Of a stretch of 64,000 bases of DNA, positions 56,627-64,000 are shown piece after piece (within the stretch, counting starts at the first letter, position 1; the number at the start of each line of letters is the position of its first letter). The notes under the pieces are model-generated. The model worked only from the letters and a program-made list of their open reading frames with translations, did not search any database and was not told the DNA's origin. The position numbers and the translations under genes were made by a program. The DNA comes from Sandarakinorhabdus glacialis (GTDB taxonomy: Bacteria > Pseudomonadota > Alphaproteobacteria > Sphingomonadales > Sphingomonadaceae): the NCBI RefSeq assembly GCF_014643455.1, contig NZ_BMJM01000001.1:424123-488122 (forward strand). Reading direction: 5' to 3'.

Positions 56627-57016
56627 GGCGCGCGGTTACCCGATGGTTAACGAGTTACTAACATTTTCCGCATTTTCCGCTTTCGGCGTTTTTCTTGGGT
56701 CCGGATTTTCGCGGAGTTTGCAGGCGTGCCGGCTGGTTCGAAGAACGCGTCGTGGTTTGGTGGTAGCGGAATTCGTGCGTGTAGGACAGGGGTCGGCGGG
56801 CGATTGAATGATATCGTCGTGATATCGGGTTTAACGGGGCGGGGCGCTTATTTCGGGACGGGTTGGAGATGGGCCCCGGCTTTCGCCGGGGTGACGGTAG
56901 AGAGTGGGGTGACGGAAAAAATGGAGTGACGGGAAAAATGGAGTGACGGGCAAAATTGGGGTGACGGGAACGGGTGGGGTGACGGGAACGGTTGGGGTGA
57001 CGGCGGAGGAGGGCGC
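56627..57016. other. 390-base intergenic region with tandem GGGGTGACGG repeats
   Basis: No gene is visible. The half near the SPFH gene is AT-richer (56640-56700) and likely holds its promoter. From 56869 a GGAGATGGGCCCCGGC-type element begins; from about 56888 to 57005 it runs into seven imperfect 14-20-bp units of TGGGGTGACGG followed by GAAAAA or GAACGG. The array ends just before the parC stop. Confidence 0.8.
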
Positions 57017-59311
<2,295 letters not shown>

Positions 59312-59319
59312 GACCGGGA

Positions 59320-60045
59320 TTAGCGCGGGGGCAGGCGGTTCGCCAGCCTTTCCCGCGCGCCGAGCGTATCGCGGCCGCGCGCCGTCAGCACATCACGCTC
59401 GAGGAAGTGCCCGGTCAGCTTGAGGCCGTCGTGGATGGAAGCGCTGTCGGCGGCTGCCGCGCCGATCAGGAAGGCGGGCAAGGGCAGCAGCTTGGCGGCA
59501 TAGGGCAACCCGGCGTCGCGCGAGACGGCCTGGCTCGACCTGGGCGAGACATAGGCGAGATCGGCGGTGGTGCCGGTCGCGGCGCACGCCGACAGGTCGA
59601 GGCCGAAGCCGAGTTCGGAGAGGAGCAGATATTCGTAGCGCACGACCCCTTCGCCGAGCGCCAATGGTCCAGCGCCTGCGGCGATCGCGGCGGCAAGGGC
59701 ATCGAGGGCGCGGTAAAGCGCCGGATGCGGGTCGTCCTCGGCGAGAGCGGCGGCGGTGAGGGCGGTCAGCCAGTCGAGCGCGGCGATGGCGGCGCCGCCG
59801 ACGGCGAGCGCGGCGCGGGCGTCGGTCAGCTCGACGGTGGCGGCGGCGAGCTGGGTATCGACGCGGGCGCGCATCGACAGCGCGACGCCGTTGCCGGCCT
59901 GGAGGATGGGTCGCAGCCGGCGCGAACGGCCGCCGCGGACATAGCCGGCGACGATGCCGTTGGCAGGGGTGAGGAAGCGCACCACGGCACCATGCTCGCC
60001 GTGCGGCAGCATGGCGCAAACGATAGCGGGGGTATCGAGATGCAT
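59320..60045 (-). CDS. recO: DNA repair protein RecO
   Basis: A 241-residue partner of RecR in RecA loading. The OB-fold start ([40 protein letters not shown]) and the helical domain ([34 protein letters not shown]) fit RecO. Zinc Cys are mostly absent, as in many alphaproteobacteria. It lies 8 bases before parC in the same direction. Confidence 0.93.
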   Translation of the reverse strand: MHLDTPAIVCAMLPHGEHGAVVRFLTPANGIVAGYVRGGRSRRLRPILQAGNGVALSMRARVDTQLAAATVELTDARAALAVGGAAIAALDWLTALTAAALAEDDPHPALYRALDALAAAIAAGAGPLALGEGVVRYEYLLLSELGFGLDLSACAATGTTADLAYVSPRSSQAVSRDAGLPYAAKLLPLPAFLIGAAAADSASIHDGLKLTGHFLERDVLTARGRDTLGARERLANRLPPR

Positions 60046-60224
60046 GGCGGTTTTCTAGCGCAAGGCGATCTGGAATACAGCGCCCGAACGACTTTTCTGC
60101 TATGGCTCAGGCAGCGAAGCGAAATACAACATACATTGATTTAACAGTTGAGAAACCTCGGCGTTAATTTAACGTTGTAAAACGGTCGGGCAAACAGACA
60201 GGCCCGCTCGAGAAAGGTTTTCGC

Positions 60225-60419
60225 GTGTTTCAGGTCAAATTCGGTGACGGCGCCGACAAGCGTATCACGATGGTCTGGGAAGAGCCGGCACCGCTGATGG
60301 CGCCGAGCGCCGCAGACCTCGCCACCGACGCGCGCGCTTCGGATGTGCTGTTTATCGTCCTCGATCGGGCGTGCGCCGACCTGGCGGCGCAGTCGAAGAG
60401 TGCCGGGACTGCGAGCTGA
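60225..60419 (+). CDS. Small uncharacterised protein
   Basis: A 64-residue frame from GTG 60225, preceded by AGAAAGG and by an AT-rich stretch (60120-60180) suited to a promoter. FQVKFGDGADKRITMVWEEP then SDVLFIVLDRACADLAAQSK: an acidic, probably cytosolic protein. I recognise no family. It is divergent from recO and ends just before a long inverted repeat. The conserved-looking start and promoter-like upstream are the main support. Confidence 0.5.
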   Translation: MFQVKFGDGADKRITMVWEEPAPLMAPSAADLATDARASDVLFIVLDRACADLAAQSKSAGTAS

Positions 60420-60430
60420 AATCTGATCTC

Positions 60431-60517
60431 GTCATGCTGAACTTGTTTCAGCATCCATCGCGCCGCGGTGTGAATTCGCCAGTCGCACAATGGATGCTGA
60501 AACAGGTTCAGCATGAC
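60431..60517. repeat. Long inverted repeat of the GTCATGCTGAACTTGTTTCA type
   Basis: Arms 60431-60458 and 60490-60517 pair at 27 of 28 positions around a 31-base loop. GTCATGCTGAA...TTTCAGCATCC elements are known as repetitive extragenic palindromes in sphingomonads. It lies between the small gene and the converging era, 22 bases from the era stop. Confidence 0.88.
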
Positions 60518-60538
60518 GGTTCCTTTTTGCAATCGACC

Positions 60539-61471
60539 TCAGTCGACCCAATTGAGGCCCGAGTCGCGATAGACTTCGCGGTCTTCGGCCCAGTCTTCCT
60601 TGACCTTGACGTGCAGGAACAGGTGGACCTTCTTGCCGGTCAGTTCGGCAATGCCGGCGCGCGCGGTTGTGCCGATTTCCTTCAACCGCGAACCGCCCTT
60701 GCCGAGCACGATGGCGCGCTGGCTGTCGCGTTCTACCAGGATCTGCTGGTGGATGGCGATGCTGCCGTCGCGGCGTTCTTCCCACTTCTCGGTCTCGACG
60801 GCGCTGGCATAGGGCAGCTCGGCGTGGAGCTGGTTGTACAGCTGTTCGCGGGTGATCTCCGCCGCCATCAGCCGCGTCGTCGCGTCGGTAAGCTGGTCTT
60901 CGGGAAAGTGCCACGGGCCTTCGGGCATGGCGGCGGCAAAGGCGGACTTGAGTTCGGCAACGCCGTCGCCGGTGCCGGCCGAGACGAAATACGTGTCGGC
61001 AAAGCTGGCAAAGGCGTTGGCGTGCGCCGCAAGTTCGAGCAGGCGGGTTTTCGCGGTGATGTCGACCTTGTTGAGCACCAGCAGCTTGGGCTCGGGACGG
61101 TTGGCCAGGCTTTGCAGGATGGCCGTGGCGTCGTCGCGAAACCCCGACTTGGCGTCCACGACGAAGGCGATCAGGTCGGCACCCTCGGCACCTTCCCAGG
61201 CGGCGCGGACCATGGCGCGGTCGAGGCGGCGGCGCGGCGCGAAGATGCCCGGCGTGTCGATCAGCAGCAACTGGGTGGCGCCGTCGGTGGCGATGCCCAT
61301 CAGGCGGGTGCGGGTGGTCTGAACCTTGGCCGAGACGATGGCGACCTTCTGGCCGACAAGCGCGTTGGTCAGCGTCGATTTGCCGGCGTTGGGGGCGCCG
61401 ACGATGGCGACCGAGCCGCAGCGCTGCGGGGGGGCCGGGACCGCCGGGGTGTCGATGATGTCGTCCGTCAT
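60539..61471 (-). CDS. era: GTPase Era
   Basis: A 310-residue GTPase that binds 16S rRNA and helps 30S assembly. G1 VAIVGAPNAGKSTLTNAL, G3 LLLIDTPGIFAPRRRLDRAM, G4 VLNKVD, and the C-terminal KH domain (RAIVLGKGGSRLKEIGTTAR, KKVHLFLHVKVKEDWAEDRE). ATG 61471 overlaps the rnc stop by 4 bases; lepB-rnc-era is the usual proteobacterial operon. Confidence 0.97.
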   Translation of the reverse strand: MTDDIIDTPAVPAPPQRCGSVAIVGAPNAGKSTLTNALVGQKVAIVSAKVQTTRTRLMGIATDGATQLLLIDTPGIFAPRRRLDRAMVRAAWEGAEGADLIAFVVDAKSGFRDDATAILQSLANRPEPKLLVLNKVDITAKTRLLELAAHANAFASFADTYFVSAGTGDGVAELKSAFAAAMPEGPWHFPEDQLTDATTRLMAAEITREQLYNQLHAELPYASAVETEKWEERRDGSIAIHQQILVERDSQRAIVLGKGGSRLKEIGTTARAGIAELTGKKVHLFLHVKVKEDWAEDREVYRDSGLNWVD

Positions 61472-62148
61472 GTCTGAACCTTTGAGAGCAATGCCACTGC
61501 CGCGGCTTTTTCGGCTTCCTGCTTGCTGGCGCCGACGCCTTGTGCCGGCTCCTGCCCGCGCACGTGCACCTCGATGGTGAAGCGCGGCGCGTGGTCGGGT
61601 CCCTGGCGATCGATGACGGCATAGACCGGCATGCCGCGCCGTCGCTTGAGCGCCCATTCCTGCAACCGCGATTTCGGATCGGCAAGCAGGCGCGGGCCGT
61701 CGTCGAGCAATTGCTGCCATTCGCGGCGCACGAAAGCGTTGGCGACGTCCCAGCCGCCGTCGAGATAGAGCGCTGCGACCAGCGCTTCGGCGACATCGCC
61801 AAGGACGTTGTCAGACTGGTGGAGGCCCTTGGCGCGGGCGTTGGTTTCCATGATCAGGCGTTCGGACACGCCGAGCCCGCGCGCCACTTCGGCGTTCGCG
61901 GCCCCTTCCACGAGCGCGTGCAGCCGCGCCGTCAGCCGGCCCTCGGCTTCGTCGTGCGCGCCATAAAGCCAGGCGGCGACGGAATGGCCCAAAATACGGT
62001 CACCGAGAAACTCGAGACGCTGGTAGCTGTCGGGTCCCGACGCCGCGCTGCTGTGGGTGAGCGCGCGGCGCACGAGGCGGATGTCGGTGAAATCATGCCC
62101 GAGGCGCTCGCGGGCCCAGGCGGCAAGTTCGGCGTCGGTGTGGCTCAC
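61468..62148 (-). CDS. rnc: Ribonuclease III
   Basis: A 226-residue double-stranded RNA endonuclease for rRNA processing. The catalytic signature is RLEFLGDRILGHSVAAWLY, with DVAEALVAALYLDGG as the second acidic motif, then a C-terminal dsRNA-binding domain (DPKSRLQEWALKRRRGMPVY, ASKQEAEKAAAVALL). It overlaps lepB upstream and era downstream by 4 bases each. Confidence 0.97.
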   Translation of the reverse strand: MSHTDAELAAWARERLGHDFTDIRLVRRALTHSSAASGPDSYQRLEFLGDRILGHSVAAWLYGAHDEAEGRLTARLHALVEGAANAEVARGLGVSERLIMETNARAKGLHQSDNVLGDVAEALVAALYLDGGWDVANAFVRREWQQLLDDGPRLLADPKSRLQEWALKRRRGMPVYAVIDRQGPDHAPRFTIEVHVRGQEPAQGVGASKQEAEKAAAVALLSKVQT

Positions 62149-62969
62149 AGGCGCTTGCCGATGCGTTCGGTGCGCAGCGGGCCTTCCTGGCGGATCGAGA
62201 AGAAGATGCGGTCGGCGCGGCCGATGATGTTGGCGGTGGGGACCAGCCCGACCCCGCCTTCGGCGATGGTGAAGCGGCTGTCGGCCGAATCGTCGCGATT
62301 GTCGCCAAGGACGAACACATGGCCGGGCGGCACCGTCAGCACCGGGGTGGTGTCGCGGACGTCGCCCCGGACCTGGTCGAGGACGACATGATCGCGGCCG
62401 CCGGGGATGGATTCGGTGCGCGCCGGATAGCGGCAGATGACCCGGGTGCCCGCCGGGCCGCTCGTGCGGGTGCGGAAGTCCGGACGGCCGGGGCCTGAAT
62501 CGCAGTCGGTGGTGCTGTCGGCGAGGACGAAGTCGGCGCGGGTGAGCTGGGGCAGGGCGGTGCCGTTGAGGATGACCTGGCCGTCCTGCATCGCCACGGT
62601 GTCGCCAGGCAGGGCGATGACGCGCTTGATATAGTCGGCGCGGTTATCGCGCGGCGTCTTGAAGACGATGACGTCGCCGCGCGCCGGCAGCGATCCGCCG
62701 ATGCGGCCGTCGAACAGCGGCAGTCCGAGCGGCAGCGAATATCGGCCATAGCCATAGGGCCATTTGGCGACGAACAGATAATCGCCGACCAGCAGCTGCG
62801 GCAGCATCGATTCCGACGGGATGTTGAAAGGCTCGTAGACGAAGGTCCGTAAACCCAGCGCGATCAGCACCGCGATAAGGAGCATCCGCATGATCGCGCC
62901 CAGCGAAGCCTTTTGGCGCTGGGTGCGCGCGAGGTGCGCATCGCGGCTTTCGGAAATACTTGTCGACAT
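62145..62969 (-). CDS. lepB: Signal peptidase I
   Basis: A 274-residue inner-membrane protease that cleaves signal peptides. One membrane helix (IMRMLLIAVLIALGLRTFVY), catalytic Ser in IPSESMLPQLLVGDY, catalytic Lys in DYIKRVIALPGDTV, and the domain VPPGHVFVLGDNRDDSADSR. It has an insert of about 50 residues between these last motifs (ADSTTDCDSGPGRPDF...), with a Cys pair typical of Gram-negative enzymes. First gene of lepB-rnc-era. Confidence 0.96.
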   Translation of the reverse strand: MSTSISESRDAHLARTQRQKASLGAIMRMLLIAVLIALGLRTFVYEPFNIPSESMLPQLLVGDYLFVAKWPYGYGRYSLPLGLPLFDGRIGGSLPARGDVIVFKTPRDNRADYIKRVIALPGDTVAMQDGQVILNGTALPQLTRADFVLADSTTDCDSGPGRPDFRTRTSGPAGTRVICRYPARTESIPGGRDHVVLDQVRGDVRDTTPVLTVPPGHVFVLGDNRDDSADSRFTIAEGGVGLVPTANIIGRADRIFFSIRQEGPLRTERIGKRL

Positions 62970-63076
62970 TGCCGTGGGGCGTGGCGCGCGGATGCCTCCG
63001 GGTCAAGTGCGATGGTCACGTAATGTTCGCAAAGCAGGTGTTGGAACCCTTGTCTTCCTCCGCCATTGTGACGGGC

Positions 63077-64000
63077 ATGACCCATGAAGCCCTTGACGCA
63101 ATGCTGCCGCCGCCCTCGATCGCCGAACTGTTCGACGCCGATGATGGCCGACTGGCGCGCCTGTCGCGCGATGTGGCGGGGCTGCATTTCGACTTTTCCA
63201 AGCTGGCGGTCGACGGCAATATACTGGCGGCGTTGCAGGCGCTGGCGGTCGAGGCCGATTTCAGCGGCTGGCGGCAGCGCCTGTTTGCCGGCGAGGTCGT
63301 CAATGCGAGCGAGAACCGCGCCGCGACGCATATCGCCGAGCGCGGCACCGGAAGTGCTGCCGACAATGCCGCGGCAGCGATCGGCCAGGCGATGGTGCGC
63401 GACGTGGCGACCCGGGTGCGCGGCGAGGACGTCTCGCACGTGCTGCATATCGGCATTGGCGGATCGGCGCTGGGGCCGGCGCTGCTGCTCGATGCACTGG
63501 GGCGCGATGGCGACGGCCCGGTGGTGCATATCGTCGCCAATATCGATGGCGAGGCGCTGGCGCGGGCGGCGGCGCAGTGCGACCCGGCGCGAACACGGAT
63601 CGTCATCGTGTCGAAGACCTTCTCGACGACGGAAACGCTGACCAATGCCGATAGCGCGCTGGCGTGGCTGGCGGCGGCGGGGGTGGCGGACCCGCGCAGC
63701 CGGACGATCTCGGTGACGGCGGCGCCGGAGCGGGCGCGGGCGTGGGGCGCAGGCGACGTGCTGCCGTTCGCGGACACCGTCGGCGGGCGGTATTCGCTAT
63801 GGTCGGCGGTCGGCCTGCCGTTCGCGCTGCGCTGCGGGCCGGACGCGTTTGCAGCGCTCCACGCCGGCGCGCGGGCGATGGACGCGCATTTCCGCGACAG
63901 CGATGCCGGGCAGAACGCGCCGTTGCTGGCGGCGATGTGCGACGTCTGGGCGGCGCGGTACCAGCGCCAACCGGTGCGCGCGGTCTTCGCCTATGACGAG
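63077..64000 (+). CDS. pgi: Glucose-6-phosphate isomerase, N-terminal 308 residues (partial)
   Basis: The frame is open from ATG 63077 to the window edge. It interconverts glucose-6-phosphate and fructose-6-phosphate in glycolysis. Family motifs: VVNASENRAATHIAERG, HVLHIGIGGSALGPALLLDA, IVIVSKTFSTTETLTNADSA and GGRYSLWSAVGLPFALRCG. An in-frame GTG at 63068 is a possible alternative start. The C-terminal signature with the catalytic His and Lys lies outside the window. Confidence 0.95.
   Translation, partial: MTHEALDAMLPPPSIAELFDADDGRLARLSRDVAGLHFDFSKLAVDGNILAALQALAVEADFSGWRQRLFAGEVVNASENRAATHIAERGTGSAADNAAAAIGQAMVRDVATRVRGEDVSHVLHIGIGGSALGPALLLDALGRDGDGPVVHIVANIDGEALARAAAQCDPARTRIVIVSKTFSTTETLTNADSALAWLAAAGVADPRSRTISVTAAPERARAWGAGDVLPFADTVGGRYSLWSAVGLPFALRCGPDAFAALHAGARAMDAHFRDSDAGQNAPLLAAMCDVWAARYQRQPVRAVFAYDE

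Overview
The window is high-GC DNA from an alphaproteobacterium, most likely a member of the Sphingomonadales (inference). The signs are three PEP-CTERM proteins with the sphingomonad-type VPEPxxWAMLIAGFG tail, a thiS-thiG fusion, the F0 ATP synthase genes separated from F1, the order mlaD/DUF2155/aat, and the order DUF1285/CoA pyrophosphatase/CCA transferase. Nearly everything is chromosomal core sequence. I found no tRNA, rRNA, CRISPR array, insertion sequence or integrase.

Layout. 1-3.7 kb: end of an mlaD-type gene, a DUF2155 gene and aat overlapping tail to tail on opposite strands, then accC-accB-aroQ. 3.9-6.5 kb: thiS-thiG fusion followed by a colicin D-type toxin/immunity pair, whose toxin carries a one-base frameshift. 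6.5-11.8 kb: rppH, an HSL-type hydrolase and a four-gene MCE lipid transporter (lipoprotein, MlaD, MlaF, MlaE). 12-19.3 kb: a HAD phosphatase and three PEP-CTERM genes around aconitase; one, a metalloprotease, has an in-frame stop. 19.5-25 kb: recR, def, a short-chain dehydrogenase, purF, hisI. 24.9-31.8 kb: a MerR regulator with a palindromic site, then acyl-CoA dehydrogenase, thiolase, a two-domain hydratase/dehydrogenase (fatty-acid beta-oxidation) and a phosphoesterase. 31.8-39.3 kb: cysK, an MFS transporter, a UvrD-type helicase, a GGDEF-EAL protein. 39.6-49 kb: nudC-mutY, dciA, two DsbA-like proteins, smc, a cyclophilin and a repeat-rich lipoprotein. 49.3-51.8 kb: F0 ATP synthase (atpI-B-E-F'-F). 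52-55 kb: acetyltransferase, DUF1285, CoA pyrophosphatase, CCA transferase. 55-60 kb: a four-helix-bundle protein, a ribbon-helix-helix protein, a frameshifted SPFH protein, parC, recO. 60-64 kb: a small unknown gene, era-rnc-lepB, and the start of pgi.

The most notable accessory element is the colicin D-type cassette at 4944-6447. The restored toxin frame meets the immunity gene in an ATGA overlap, but the sequence as given loses the Ser-Gly-Trp motif of the nuclease domain. Also notable are many short palindromic repeats placed just after stop codons, a 28-bp perfect inverted repeat nested in one of them, a 32-bp tandem triplication at a gene's 3' end, and three separate reading-frame lesions (toxin, metalloprotease, SPFH protein). 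The lesions should be checked against raw reads before being taken as biology.
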